Shown: positions 48,950-58,111, numbered from the stretch's first letter. The stretch: 64,000 bases of DNA from Nitrospirota bacterium (GCA_029261165.1 JAJDBV010000061.1:1-64000); one strand, 5' to 3'. Numbers and translations: made by a program. Notes: generated by a model not told the origin, from the sequence alone.

Positions 48950-49552
48950 ATGAAGAAACCTGCACTCATGCTATTGTTGTCCATATTGATCGCTTGCACT
49001 CCGGTTCCGTGGCACATCAAGGAAAACGAGTCTTCTCTTCACAATGCAGCAGAGATCTCTGTAGGTCCAGTATGGACTTATAGCCCTACGGTTAGTTTGA
49101 GCCTCTACAGGCGAACCGATATGCCCAAAGGAAAGATTATCCTTGTCGCCCATGTGCCCGGTGTCCGCTTATTCGCAGAAGAACCAAGCCTCATGTTCCA
49201 AATAGACGGGAAGGTCGTCACATTTTCATCGTCGGATAAACAAATACATCTTGAGACTGACCCGGGACCGGTAAATGAAACATTCTTTGGTTCATCAACC
49301 TCTTCTTCCTCAAAACGTTATGAGATTGATGATTTATTCCTAAGACGTCTCATCGAGGCAGAAAAAGTGATCGTACGTATCAAACTAAAGGACTCTTTTG
49401 CAGAAGGGATATTTTCGGATGATCGCGCCGCAGCCTATCAGGCCTTCTCCACTTTCTACGAGAGAATCACAGGACAGTCATTTTCGCTTCGCCGAAATAT
49501 ACAAAAGGGGAATCCCAGGCGCAGAGCAAGTGACCGTATTGTGATACCTTGA
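48950..49552 (+). CDS. lipoprotein of unknown function
   Basis: 200 residues with lipoprotein signal MLLLSILIAC (Cys at about 16). The mature part is predicted mostly beta with a serine-rich loop (SSTSSSSKRYE, ~119-128) and a basic C-terminus (RRRASDR). No family is recognised. The ATG follows AGGAAAAA. TATAAT at 48875-48880 is a good -10 with weak -35, flanked by GCGCT/AGCGC arms. A 10-codon frame with a strong GGGAGG upstream ends across the start (AATGA), so translation might be coupled to it. Confidence 0.55.
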   Translation: MKKPALMLLLSILIACTPVPWHIKENESSLHNAAEISVGPVWTYSPTVSLSLYRRTDMPKGKIILVAHVPGVRLFAEEPSLMFQIDGKVVTFSSSDKQIHLETDPGPVNETFFGSSTSSSSKRYEIDDLFLRRLIEAEKVIVRIKLKDSFAEGIFSDDRAAAYQAFSTFYERITGQSFSLRRNIQKGNPRRRASDRIVIP

Positions 49553-49614
49553 GCATGCAAAGCAAAAACAGGCCCCCAATAAACGGATCAATATAAAAGA
49601 TATCTGTGAGTGAT

Positions 49615-50343
49615 ATGAATAAATATTTCCTCTCATTGATTTTCCTACTTTTCCTTTTCGTGAATCATGCCTCAGCAGGTTTGGACATCACAACCCGAGG
49701 GAAGGGTTTGAGTTTAGGAGATATTCGATCAGACGGCAGGACGATAGACGGGATAAGCCTTCATATCGGAACCCCATTTCGCCCCGATTTCGACCCACCG
49801 ATTGATGAAATCAACGGGCTGACCATTGCGCTTTCACCGGCATCTCGGCAGATAAATGGCGTTTTAATCAGCCCGCTGTTTGCGGAAAATAGAGATGGGA
49901 CCAGGGGTATTGCCCTCGGCCTGCTTAGGACAGGTGGGAAAAAGATGGAGGGTCTCTTCATCAGTGGATTCGCAGCACTTGGGAATGAACTGACGGGTCT
50001 CGCGGTCAGCAGCGTCATCTCATTCAAGAATCAAATAGATGGAATTGCAATCGGGGCAATTGGGAGTTTTTCCGAAAAAGCGAGAGGGCTCTTAATCGGA
50101 GGGCTTTATGCCGTTCCGACTGAAATGCGCGGCATTACGATTGGCGGTATATTGAGCGGCGCCGATCAAACAATGTACGGGTTATCCATCGGGCTCGTCA
50201 ACGGAGCAGAGGTTCTCTATGGGGTCCAGGTCGGTGCATACAATGTTGCAAAAGAGCTTCATGGAATACAGATCGGAATTTTTAATATTGCCGGGAATAA
50301 CGCCTTTCTTCCTTGGCTTCCGATCATCAATGCACATTTTTGA
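49615..50343 (+). CDS. secreted repeat protein, LA_2272-like surface-repeat family
   Basis: 242 residues from ATG 49615 (a GTG three codons earlier is possible). A Sec signal peptide (LSLIFLLFLFVNHASA) is followed by about ten repeats of a hydrophobic-glycine pattern such as GIAIGAIGSF, GLLIGGLYAV, GITIGGILSG, GLSIGLVNGA, GVQVGAYNVA and GIQIGIFNIA, spaced ~20-24 residues apart. This is the pattern of the LA_2272 surface-repeat family, likely a beta-solenoid or barrel exposed on the cell surface. The function is unknown. It lies 13 bases upstream of a small secreted protein gene, so a two-gene unit is likely. Confidence 0.68.
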   Translation: MNKYFLSLIFLLFLFVNHASAGLDITTRGKGLSLGDIRSDGRTIDGISLHIGTPFRPDFDPPIDEINGLTIALSPASRQINGVLISPLFAENRDGTRGIALGLLRTGGKKMEGLFISGFAALGNELTGLAVSSVISFKNQIDGIAIGAIGSFSEKARGLLIGGLYAVPTEMRGITIGGILSGADQTMYGLSIGLVNGAEVLYGVQVGAYNVAKELHGIQIGIFNIAGNNAFLPWLPIINAHF

Positions 50344-50354
50344 TCGAAGGACTC

Positions 50355-50645
50355 ATGATGAAGAAGATGGTCTTAATCCTTATGGCTTTTGTCGTGATCT
50401 CCGGCATCACCGCCGTGAGTTATCCAGAGGAAAAGAAAACCACCTCCAATAAAATGACCGGAAAAGTCCTAAAGACCGAAGGGGCATTTTTGCTCGTCGT
50501 GGACAAAGAAGGGAGGACACACAAGTTTCACCTGGATGAAACAACACTTTTGAACGGGAAAATCACGGCAGGAGGGTCCGTTGTTGTCGCGTCAAGCGAT
50601 AACGGACATGCCATTTCAATCTCGGCCAATCATCCGAAAAGATAA
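50355..50645 (+). CDS. small secreted protein, unknown function
   Basis: 96 residues from the first of two adjacent ATGs at 50355, supported by AAGGACTC just upstream; a longer frame exists but has no signal. Signal peptide (VLILMAFVVISGITAVSYP), then a compact beta domain (NKMTGKVLKTEGAFLLVVDKEG...GGSVVVAS) reminiscent of small OB-like or DUF5666-type secreted domains. The fold is a guess and no function is known. It follows the repeat protein closely. Confidence 0.55.
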   Translation: MMKKMVLILMAFVVISGITAVSYPEEKKTTSNKMTGKVLKTEGAFLLVVDKEGRTHKFHLDETTLLNGKITAGGSVVVASSDNGHAISISANHPKR

Positions 50646-50672
50646 TCGCGTATTTCGACAGGACGACCTTCT

Positions 50673-51389
50673 TCAGATGTATCTAAAAATACCCCTCAGA
50701 TTGGAGATCCGATCAATATCCTCTCTCACCCTGTGCTTGTCGGTTCGATCGACCAACAGCGGCTTCATTCCAATAGAGAGCGCGCCCTTAATGTCATGAT
50801 CGATGCTGTCCCCGACATAAATCGACTCGGAGGGAGAGATCTTGGCCTGTTTCAGGGCATCCTTAAAAATCTCCGGAGACGGCTTGGCCGCGCCATGTCG
50901 ACTTGAGAAGGTTATCCCGCTGAAGTAGCGAGAAATACACAGCGAGTGACAAATTGATTCAAGGCGAGAGTCAAAGTTAGATATCATCCCGATATAGTAT
51001 GACATGGAATGAAGATCTTCCAACACACCTACGGTTTCTGGAAAAAGAACCCACCCATCCGAGCTTGAAAAAAAACGATATACATCATCAAAAAACATTT
51101 CAAAGGCCGGGAATTGAATCCCTTCAAAAACCTCACGGACAAGACAGTGCCACCAACTCCGCTCCAATCCATTCTGCTCATGCTGGACCGTTCCCGGAAA
51201 GGCCAGAGGTGGCGTAAGGACAAAAAGCTTTTTAAATCGGTCATTCAGAAAAACCGGATCAACCTGGACACCGTATTTTTTTGCGATGCGACTATATTGA
51301 ATGCCCACACCATCTTTCACATCAAATAAGGTCCCTCCAGCATCAAAAAAGACTCCTTTAATCGCTGGACCTTTAACCCCTCTTTCCAT
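50673..51389 (-). CDS. HAD-superfamily hydrolase
   Basis: 238 residues. Motif I FFDAGGTLFDVK (nucleophile Asp normally DxDGTL; here DAGGTL with the first Asp present), a helical cap, motif II around MISNF, motif III lysine in RHGAAKPSPEIF, and motif IV GDSIDHDIKGA. It should be a phosphatase of small metabolites, with substrate unknown. The second aspartate of DxD is replaced by glycine, as is common in the subfamily that reads DAxGTL. It lies 13 bases from the reductase gene upstream, on the same strand. Confidence 0.82.
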   Translation of the reverse strand: MERGVKGPAIKGVFFDAGGTLFDVKDGVGIQYSRIAKKYGVQVDPVFLNDRFKKLFVLTPPLAFPGTVQHEQNGLERSWWHCLVREVFEGIQFPAFEMFFDDVYRFFSSSDGWVLFPETVGVLEDLHSMSYYIGMISNFDSRLESICHSLCISRYFSGITFSSRHGAAKPSPEIFKDALKQAKISPSESIYVGDSIDHDIKGALSIGMKPLLVDRTDKHRVREDIDRISNLRGIFRYI

Positions 51390-51402
51390 CGACGGTCCCG
51401 GA

Positions 51403-52389
51403 TTAACGTTCTGATATATCTTGTGTTTTGTCCGAAGAACTAAATGACCGCTTCACGAACAATCCCTTCACCAGAGCATACAGCATCTGATGCGTCGGGG
51501 TCGGGACATTTACCCTTTTCCCCCGGAGAATGATATCACCGTTCAGGTCATCAATTTCGCTTCGCTTTCCTCTTTTATAATCTTCATACATCGAAGTATG
51601 ATACGCTCTAAACTGGTTCGATGCTGAAATCGTTTCACTGATGGTGTTTGGATTCAGATGAACCCCTTCCGCTGCAGCCACAGCCATTACCTCGGCAATC
51701 CCGCTCCGAACAACTTCTAATAACGGTGGTGAATCTAAAATCAGAGAAAGGGGATAATCAAGAATAACCGATAAGGGGTTGAAGGTTGCATTCCAGCACA
51801 ATTTCTCCCATTTTGCTTTTAGAATATTTTTCCTTAAACGGCAGGAGATCCCTGATTCAGAAAAAATATCATAAATTTGAGTCGCTCGCGCACTGTTTTC
51901 TCCAGATAACTCTCCCAGAGAAATCATCCCTCTTCGGTAATGTTCTATCACTCCGGGAGAGCTCAGTCTGGCCGTGATATATGCCAAGCCCGCGACCACA
52001 CAATCGCGTTTATAATACGACAAGATCTGTTCTTCAGTACTTACCCCGTTTTGGAGCGTTAAAATCACAGCGCCTTTTTCGACAAGCGGCGCAATCTCCT
52101 TCAGCACAGGAAGCAAGTCATAACACTTGACTGCTAAAACAATGAGATCTACTGAGGGTATCTCCGAAACGCTCTGAACCAGGAAGGGATGGACCCAAAA
52201 ATCTCCATGGGCACTCTTTATCGACAGTCCATTTTCAGAAATGTGACCATAGGATCCCGGGCGAACCAAAAAAGTGACATCCGCACCTGCCTTGCAAAGT
52301 GATCCACCAAAATAACCGCCAACGGCCCCTGCCCCAACGAAAAGGATCTTTCTAATATGTCTAGACGGAATCTGACCTGGATCAACCAT
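51403..52389 (-). CDS. panE: 2-dehydropantoate 2-reductase family protein
   Basis: 328 residues. Family enzymes reduce ketopantoate to pantoate with NADPH on the way to coenzyme A. Rossmann motif GAGAVGGYFGGSLCKAG at the N-terminus, VKCYDL with the catalytic lysine, LQNGVSTE, and a C-terminal helical domain with the KAKWEKLCWNATFNPLS region that carries the conserved lysine and asparagine. Related paralogues exist with other substrates, so the symbol is provisional. It is transcribed away from the histone gene. Confidence 0.82.
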   Translation of the reverse strand: MVDPGQIPSRHIRKILFVGAGAVGGYFGGSLCKAGADVTFLVRPGSYGHISENGLSIKSAHGDFWVHPFLVQSVSEIPSVDLIVLAVKCYDLLPVLKEIAPLVEKGAVILTLQNGVSTEEQILSYYKRDCVVAGLAYITARLSSPGVIEHYRRGMISLGELSGENSARATQIYDIFSESGISCRLRKNILKAKWEKLCWNATFNPLSVILDYPLSLILDSPPLLEVVRSGIAEVMAVAAAEGVHLNPNTISETISASNQFRAYHTSMYEDYKRGKRSEIDDLNGDIILRGKRVNVPTPTHQMLYALVKGLFVKRSFSSSDKTQDISER

Positions 52390-52578
52390 TTACTTAACTA
52401 CCATGGGGGAATGAATTGTGTCAAGGTAAGGCCACATTGCAAGATTTACAATATGATCAGTGTGTACGAAGGTCTGCAAAACCATCGCAATATCATGAGC
52501 ACGGCAAGCATGGTTACGGTAAGTTTAGGTAAATTTACCATGAGGTGATTGAAATCGTTACATCGAATTGCAATCTAA
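52390..52578. other. intergenic region upstream of the histone gene
   Basis: No gene is seen. It contains the perfect palindrome GGTAAATTTACC at 52528-52539 inside a looser dyad (ATGGT...ACCAT), located about 40 bases before the -35 box of the histone promoter. Confidence 0.5.
52528..52539. promoter_or_regulatory. 12-bp palindrome, candidate regulator site upstream of the histone gene
   Basis: GGTAAATTTACC is its own reverse complement. Position about -75 relative to the predicted transcription start would suit an activator or repressor. No known consensus was matched. Confidence 0.35.
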
Positions 52579-52607
52579 TTGCACCTCCTTATTTTTTGTG
52601 CTAGGAT
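52579..52607 (+). promoter_or_regulatory. sigma70-type promoter of the histone gene
   Basis: TTGCAC (52579-52584) and TAGGAT (52602-52607), spacer 17 bases. It leaves a leader of about 95 bases. AAAGGAGG lies at optimal distance before the ATG, so strong expression is expected. Confidence 0.65.
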
Positions 52608-52708
52608 TCTCATCACTTTCAGAAACCTTACCCAGTAGGACACAAAGCCCACCTGCTGGACGTGTTCGTCAGAAAGAGAACGCTTACACCGTTTAAAGGA
52701 GGAAATAC

Positions 52709-52891
52709 ATGTCTGACATGTTAGTCGTAAGTTCAAAAATAAAGCGATTTGTTCAGGAAAAGGCCCAATTTAATACATCGAGTGAGTTTTTGTCAGAACT
52801 AAGCCGTCAAGTTGAGAACATTTGCCTTGAAGCGATCGAGAAAACACGGGACAGCAAACGTAAAACCCTGAAAGCACGCGACCTTTCTTAA
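52709..52891 (+). CDS. bacterial histone-fold DNA-binding protein
   Basis: 60 residues that read as a minimal histone fold: helix 1 (SSKIKRFVQEKA, ~8-19), loop, long helix 2 (SSEFLSELSRQVENICLEAI, ~24-46), the loop RKTL (51-54) and a short third helix beginning KARDLS. The stretch RKTLKARDL matches archaeal RKTIKAEDI at the start of helix 3, and the whole pattern VxSKxK-F-x-EK-x-N-T-S-x-x-F recalls the dimeric bacterial histones described in Bdellovibrio and related bacteria, which have a truncated third helix. It should form dimers that bind DNA, perhaps coating it end-on as reported for Bdellovibrio. The start ATG follows AAAGGAGG at ideal spacing. It is a single gene with its own promoter. 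I rate the family call as strong, the in vivo role as open. Confidence 0.88.
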   Translation: MSDMLVVSSKIKRFVQEKAQFNTSSEFLSELSRQVENICLEAIEKTRDSKRKTLKARDLS

Positions 52892-53025
52892 GAAACGCCT
52901 TCTTAGGTCCCACACGATTCCCCTGAAACCAGGCACGGAAGAAGAGTTTTTTTACACTTGTTTTCCAGCTTATGTAATTCGTCTCTTGTAATCTGTCGCG
53001 ACACCCCTCAGAGTGGAAATATCCT

Positions 53026-54147
53026 TCATTTGGGTTCAGCAAGAAAAACGCAGCCCTTTCCATTTAACTTCGCGCGATACATTGCTTCATCCGCTTGTCT
53101 GATCAGAAGATGACGAATATTGTCATTCGATGACCGCATGTCAATATGATCCCTGATAGAAGACAGTCCAATACTGCATGTCAACCTTCCCTCTATCATA
53201 ACAACCTGCGCTTTGGGATGAATCGGCACGGATGTAAAAGTAAATTTTCGAATCGCGTTGCAAATGGATTCTGCAACATCTACCACTTGATTCAGGCTCG
53301 CCCGGGAGAAGATAATGACAAATTCATCACCCCCATATCGGGCAATCGTCACTCCCTTATGTGAAACCACTTCCCTAAGAATATTGGCGACATCCTGAAG
53401 GACATGGCTTCCGGTCAAATGTCCGAACTCATCATTGATCTCCTTAAAATGATCCATATCCATGAAGAGTAAGACGAGGTCGTCCTTACGCCGTTTTGCC
53501 AAGCGTACCTCTTCGTCCAGTTTCAGATGAAAATACCGATCATTGTAGAGACCTGTAAGGCCGTCTCGTTTTGACATTTCGCTATGTTTTCGAGCGTAGA
53601 GCACATTCTCGATTAAAGTCGATGTATATCCCGCAAAGATCTCCAAAAGTTTTAATTCTTTTTTGGAGTAATACCCTTTATCTTTTCTATTAATTAACTC
53701 AATGACACCGCAAACCGACTGTTCAACAATAATCGGCGCACATATAATCGATCGTGTTCGAAACCGACTTAACTGATCAATCTTGGGGGAAAGATAAGTC
53801 TCCCTTTTAGAAGTTTTGCTCAGGAAGGGCTTTCCATACAAGTAGCTCGCGCCGACAATTCCGGCATTGACCGGAAGTTGAATCCCAACCAGTTTAGAGG
53901 AACCTGCACCGAAACAAGCAACAAAAACAAGTTCGTGGCATTCTGAAGAAAGACTTCTCTTTACTGAATCCTCCAAAAGAATCGATCCCGCTTCCGACGG
54001 AACAAATTGATTTGCCTTTGTAAGGATCTCCTTCAACATCAGATCCAGGCCGGGACCGCCTTGGTCCAATTCGCTCCCCTGGCGATCATAGCTCAGCAAT
54101 AGATTAAGATGCCGGTTATCAAGAAGATGTAGCCTCATAATGAACAA
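53026..54147 (-). CDS. GAF-GGDEF diguanylate cyclase
   Basis: 373 residues, no membrane helix. GAF domain (~30-185) with typical VGIQLPVNAGIVG, RSIICAPI and VIELINRKDKG; GGDEF domain (~192-370) with intact GGDEF (272-276) and metal aspartate D230 in FMDMDHFKEIND. It therefore should make c-di-GMP in response to a GAF ligand. No RxxD inhibitory site is visible before the signature. The start is TTG 54147, chosen for AAAGG six bases upstream; ATG 54138 is an alternative. It is the only GGDEF protein in the window with all catalytic residues. Confidence 0.9.
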   Translation of the reverse strand: MFIMRLHLLDNRHLNLLLSYDRQGSELDQGGPGLDLMLKEILTKANQFVPSEAGSILLEDSVKRSLSSECHELVFVACFGAGSSKLVGIQLPVNAGIVGASYLYGKPFLSKTSKRETYLSPKIDQLSRFRTRSIICAPIIVEQSVCGVIELINRKDKGYYSKKELKLLEIFAGYTSTLIENVLYARKHSEMSKRDGLTGLYNDRYFHLKLDEEVRLAKRRKDDLVLLFMDMDHFKEINDEFGHLTGSHVLQDVANILREVVSHKGVTIARYGGDEFVIIFSRASLNQVVDVAESICNAIRKFTFTSVPIHPKAQVVMIEGRLTCSIGLSSIRDHIDMRSSNDNIRHLLIRQADEAMYRAKLNGKGCVFLAEPK

Positions 54148-54339
54148 CGTACCTTTTTCACAAGAATCTTGTCAAATTCCACCAACAATTACTGGCGTTA
54201 CCTTAATACGCTTTAAAGTTCTTGACACTACAGTAAAAAAAAGATAGCCTTCGAATTGAGATTCGGTATGGCTAATTTAAATAAAACAGCGTGGACTTTA
54301 ATTTTTTTTATACGCGTCGGGGGTCTTTGAGGGGGGGTC

Positions 54340-54537
54340 ATGGGAGAGGTTTTGCTCCTTTTCTCCCCATCCGGGCTCTTGCAGGATATCTTCCTGAAGG
54401 GATATCACCTCGGGATAAATCCTCCGGTCGTTCTTGACCTCCGCTTATTCACCTTTACGCTTGGATTTACTTTTCAGATCAACCTTCTCAGCCTGTTGGG
54501 AATCATTCTCGCCCTATATACCTACAAGCAGGCGTGA
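54340..54537 (+). CDS. small membrane protein, DUF4321-like
   Basis: 65 residues with a hydrophobic start (VLLLFSPSGLL) and a long C-terminal hydrophobic stretch (FTLGFTFQINLLSLLGIILALYTY), ending in KQA. The FTFQINLLSLLGIILAL pattern resembles the C-terminus of DUF4321. A run of G residues before the ATG acts as ribosome binding site. TTGACA at 54222-54227 with TAGCCT 17 bases on is a possible weak promoter. Convergent with uvrB, and the role is unknown. Confidence 0.58.
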   Translation: MGEVLLLFSPSGLLQDIFLKGYHLGINPPVVLDLRLFTFTLGFTFQINLLSLLGIILALYTYKQA

Positions 54538-54572
54538 AAAGAAGATCATTGGATCAAAGCATCCTCCTTACA

Positions 54573-56570
54573 TTAAATTCCCTCGATAATTTCCGTCTCT
54601 TTTAATACCTTAATCCGGTCACGAATTTCAGCGGCCCGTTCGAACTCTAATTGCTTTGCCGCTTCTTTCATGTCGTATTCCAATGTCTTAATAAGACTGG
54701 CCCGTTCTTCTTTCGTAACATAAGCCCCCCCTTCTTCCGCAACAAGCGAGGCGTCAGGAACATCAGACGCGAACTCCTTCCGAAGCGTTTCTGGAATCCC
54801 TTTTCGGATTGTTTCCGGTGTGATGCAATGCTTTCTATTGTGATCCTCTTGAATATGACGGCGTCGGTTTGTTTCATCAATGGTCATCCGCATTGACTTT
54901 GTCATTCTTTCAGCATAGAGAATGACCTTTCCGGAAACATTTCTGGCCGCTCTTCCTGCTGTTTGTATTAAGGAGCGATGTGAACGGAGAAAGCCTTCCT
55001 TGTCCGCATCGAGAATTGCAACAAGAGATACCTCAGGAAGATCAAGCCCCTCACGCAACAAATTTATTCCGACAAGGACATCGAATTCACCACGCCGCAG
55101 GTCGCGAATCACTTCCATCCGTTCAATCGTCTCAATATCCGAATGAAGATACCGGACTTTTAAACCGATTTCCTGGTAATATTCACACAGGTCCTCCGCC
55201 ATCCTTTTTGTTAAGGTTGTCACAAGAACCCGCTCAGACCGGGCCACCCTTTCTCGGATCTCTCCAATCAGATCGTCTACCTGTCCTTTCGCAGGACGGA
55301 CAGAAATCTCTGGATCCATCAATCCTGTCGGCCTAATGACCTGTTCAACCACCTGCCCGATCGATTTCTTCAGCTCGTAAGGTCCGGGTGTCGCCGATAC
55401 ATAAATCACTTGCCGCATAAACCCTTCAAACTCCGCAAAAGTCAAAGGGCGATTATCGAACGCTGATGGAAGACGAAAGCCATACTCGATCAGATTCTTT
55501 TTTCGGGCACGATCTCCTTCGTACATCCCTCCAATTTGTGGAACAGTTGCATGACTTTCATCAATAATCAAAAGTGTATTTTTTGGAAAATAATCGAGCA
55601 ATGTCGGCGGCGGTTTACCCGGCATACGCCCGGAAAGATAACGCGAGTAATTCTCTATTCCCTGGCAATACCCAATTTCCCGTATCATCTCCAAGTCAAA
55701 TCCAGTCCTTTGCTCGATGCGTTGTGCCTCTACCAGCATCTGGCTGTCATGAAATATTTTAATCCGATCCTGAAGTTCAAGTTCAATCCCGGTTAAGGCC
55801 GTCTCAATGCGTTCCGGGGGAATCACATAGTGACTCCCCGGGTATATTGCCACTTTATGAAGCCGCCGTATGACTGAACCTCGAAGCGGATCAACTTCAT
55901 GGATGGCCTCTACAATATCTCCAAAGAACGAAACGCGAATACAGTACTTATCGGACGAGGTCGGGAAAACTTCAACAACATCACCACGAACCCGGAAAGT
56001 TCCCCGATAAAAATCAATATCGTTTCTTTCATATTGGATCTCGACCAACTTTTTGAGAATAGCATCGCGGTTACTCTCCCGTCCTTCTTCAAGATAGACA
56101 AGCATTCCGTGGTAGGCCTCGGGCGACCCCAGGCCATAAATACAGGAGACCGAAGCAACAATAATAATATCATTCCGCTCAAATAATGACCGTGTCGCCC
56201 CATGACGCATTCGATCAATGGCATCATTGATTGAAGCATCTTTCTCAATAAATGTATCCGTATGAGGAAGATAGGCCTCCGGCTGGTAGTAATCGTAGTA
56301 GCTGACAAAATACTCTACGGCGTTCTCCGGAAAAAATCCTTTGAATTCACGGTAGAGTTGTGCCGCCAAGGTCTTGTTGTGGGCGATCACCAGGGTCGGC
56401 TTTTGGACCGATTGAATCACGTTTGCCAGGGTGAAGGTCTTCCCTGAGCCGGTCACGCCCAATAGAACCTGATGCCGCTTCTCCTGAGAAATCCCCTTCG
56501 TAAGCGCCTCAATCGCAGATGGCTGGTCCCCTTTTGGATCAAAATCAGAATAAAGTTTAAACGCCGGCAT
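54573..56570 (-). CDS. uvrB: excinuclease ABC subunit B
   Basis: 665 residues. DNA damage-verifying helicase-like protein of nucleotide excision repair, working with UvrA and UvrC. Walker A GVTGSGKT (38-45), the beta-hairpin region with [20 protein letters not shown] that inserts between the strands, [10 protein letters not shown], helicase motif QTAGRAARN, and a C-terminal UVR domain (about 625-660) for UvrC contact. Length and motifs are normal. It precedes no other repair gene here. Convergent end with the DUF4321-like gene. Confidence 0.97.
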   Translation of the reverse strand: MPAFKLYSDFDPKGDQPSAIEALTKGISQEKRHQVLLGVTGSGKTFTLANVIQSVQKPTLVIAHNKTLAAQLYREFKGFFPENAVEYFVSYYDYYQPEAYLPHTDTFIEKDASINDAIDRMRHGATRSLFERNDIIIVASVSCIYGLGSPEAYHGMLVYLEEGRESNRDAILKKLVEIQYERNDIDFYRGTFRVRGDVVEVFPTSSDKYCIRVSFFGDIVEAIHEVDPLRGSVIRRLHKVAIYPGSHYVIPPERIETALTGIELELQDRIKIFHDSQMLVEAQRIEQRTGFDLEMIREIGYCQGIENYSRYLSGRMPGKPPPTLLDYFPKNTLLIIDESHATVPQIGGMYEGDRARKKNLIEYGFRLPSAFDNRPLTFAEFEGFMRQVIYVSATPGPYELKKSIGQVVEQVIRPTGLMDPEISVRPAKGQVDDLIGEIRERVARSERVLVTTLTKRMAEDLCEYYQEIGLKVRYLHSDIETIERMEVIRDLRRGEFDVLVGINLLREGLDLPEVSLVAILDADKEGFLRSHRSLIQTAGRAARNVSGKVILYAERMTKSMRMTIDETNRRRHIQEDHNRKHCITPETIRKGIPETLRKEFASDVPDASLVAEEGGAYVTKEERASLIKTLEYDMKEAAKQLEFERAAEIRDRIKVLKETEIIEGI

Positions 56571-56662
56571 GTCGAAACCCTTGTGAGACCTGAAGAGGTT
56601 TTCTTCTCCGTTCAGTCAGAAGAGAATCAGGCGGCACGTGAGGAGAAAAAGGAAGGTTCATC

Positions 56663-57592
56663 TTAGCCCTGAGGGGTATCTTCAAAAAGGGCGTCTACGA
56701 AAGATTCAACATGGAAGGGGATCAAATCATCTGCCCCTTCACCGACACCGATGTCAGTCACCGGAACCGAAAGGGTCTCTACGATCGGGATGACAATCCC
56801 TCCCCGCCCTGTGCCGTCAAGCTTCGTCAGAATAATCCCCGTGATTCCGATTGCTTCATTAAAAAGCTTTGCCTGAGAGAGAGCATTCTGGCCTGTTGTG
56901 GCATCAAGGACCAGGATCTTTTCATGAGGCGCGCCCGGCATGGCTTTTTCAAGAACCCGCACCATCTTTTTTAACTCCGCCATGAGATTATTCTTGGTCT
57001 GTAAACGGCCAGCCGTATCAATAAGAACGTGGTCCGACTTGCGTGCCAGGCCGGCACTCACGGCATCAAATGCCACGGCCGCCGGGTCTGCACCCGGACG
57101 ATGACGGATGACTTCGACACCGACCCGTTCACCCCAGAGTGCCAACTGCTCACCGGCTCCGGCCCGAAAGGTGTCCCCGGCCGCCAGGACAATCCGGCCT
57201 CCCTCTTCCTTCAGTTTTTGCGCTCGTTTCCCAATCGTGGTTGTCTTTCCGACACCATTGACTCCGACAAAAAGGGTCACCTTTGGGGATACTGAAAAAG
57301 GCATTTCACTCCTCTCTTTCTCCAGAATAGAAACCATAAATTTTTTCAGTTTTTTCTTCAATGAAACCAGGTCGGAGACCTCTTTCCTTTCAACGCAGGG
57401 CTTCAAGTCCCTCAGAAACCGCTCGGTCACCTCAACCCCCAAATCGGCACCGATGAGGAGTTCTTCCAGGTGGTCGAGCATATCCGCATCGATCGTCGCA
57501 CGGCCAAAAAAAAGCGCGGCAACCCCATCCGAAAAATAATTTCGAGTCTCTTTCAGGCCTAAGCCGAGCTTTTTCAAGAAGCCCTTCCCCAT
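56663..57592 (-). CDS. ftsY: signal recognition particle receptor
   Basis: 309 residues: GTPase that docks the SRP-ribosome complex at the membrane. The short N-terminal helix bundle, then the NG domain with G1 GVNGVGKTTT (110-119), DTFRAGAGEQL, DTAGRLQTKNNLM and TKLDGTGRGG. Compared with the usual DTFRAAAVEQL and TKLDGTAKGG, the extra glycines are small variants of known motifs. The acidic A domain of E. coli FtsY is absent, as in many bacteria. Start abuts the ybeY stop. Confidence 0.94.
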   Translation of the reverse strand: MGKGFLKKLGLGLKETRNYFSDGVAALFFGRATIDADMLDHLEELLIGADLGVEVTERFLRDLKPCVERKEVSDLVSLKKKLKKFMVSILEKERSEMPFSVSPKVTLFVGVNGVGKTTTIGKRAQKLKEEGGRIVLAAGDTFRAGAGEQLALWGERVGVEVIRHRPGADPAAVAFDAVSAGLARKSDHVLIDTAGRLQTKNNLMAELKKMVRVLEKAMPGAPHEKILVLDATTGQNALSQAKLFNEAIGITGIILTKLDGTGRGGIVIPIVETLSVPVTDIGVGEGADDLIPFHVESFVDALFEDTPQG

Positions 57593-58111
57593 CTACCCCT
57601 CCACTAAGCCTTCATCGTTGATTATGTGAAGCAGCCTTTTCTCGCGCCGCCGCATTCGCGCGGCCTCAGAAGGCGAATCTTCGTGATCGTATCCCAGCAG
57701 ATGCAGAAGACCATGAATCAGCATAATTAATAGGTGTTCCTGCATGGACCGTCCATATAGAAGCGCTTCCTTTTCAACGGTTTCCAATGAGATCATCACA
57801 TCTCCGATGCATTCCGGATGAAGACCGCTCCCGATGCCTTCCTGCATCGGAAAGGCAAGAACGTTGGTCGGCGCGTCATGTTTCCGATAATCACGATTAT
57901 ATCCCCTGATTTGACGATTATTCACAAAGACAAGACCCACTTCACCATTCAGTTTTTGTTCCTGAAGAACCCGGCGTGTCCATCGCAACAGTCTCTTCCG
58001 GTCAATACGATATTTTCTTTGGCGGTTCAGGATGGTGATCTGCATCGGGGGTGTCATACGGGAAGGGCTTATTTCTTTCTTCTCTTCACTTTTTCCCTTC
58101 AAAACGGTCAT
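57593..58111 (-). CDS. ybeY: endoribonuclease YbeY (rRNA maturation)
   Basis: 172 residues. Zinc-dependent RNase needed for 16S rRNA 3' end maturation and ribosome quality control. The signature H-x3-H-x5-H is at His133, His137, His143 (LIHGLLHLLGYDHED). TNVLAFPMQ is also typical. The start 58111 overlaps the end of phoH by 26 bases with AAAGG close upstream; a later start near the ITILNRQRKY segment would give the more usual ~150 residues. phoH-ybeY is a conserved pair in bacteria. Confidence 0.93.
   Translation of the reverse strand: MTVLKGKSEEKKEISPSRMTPPMQITILNRQRKYRIDRKRLLRWTRRVLQEQKLNGEVGLVFVNNRQIRGYNRDYRKHDAPTNVLAFPMQEGIGSGLHPECIGDVMISLETVEKEALLYGRSMQEHLLIMLIHGLLHLLGYDHEDSPSEAARMRRREKRLLHIINDEGLVEG

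Noticed and set aside
52892-52950. Possible terminator after the histone gene (CTTCTT...AAGAAG followed by Ts)
   Set aside because: Loop is over 30 bases and the stem only 6 bp, too weak to call.
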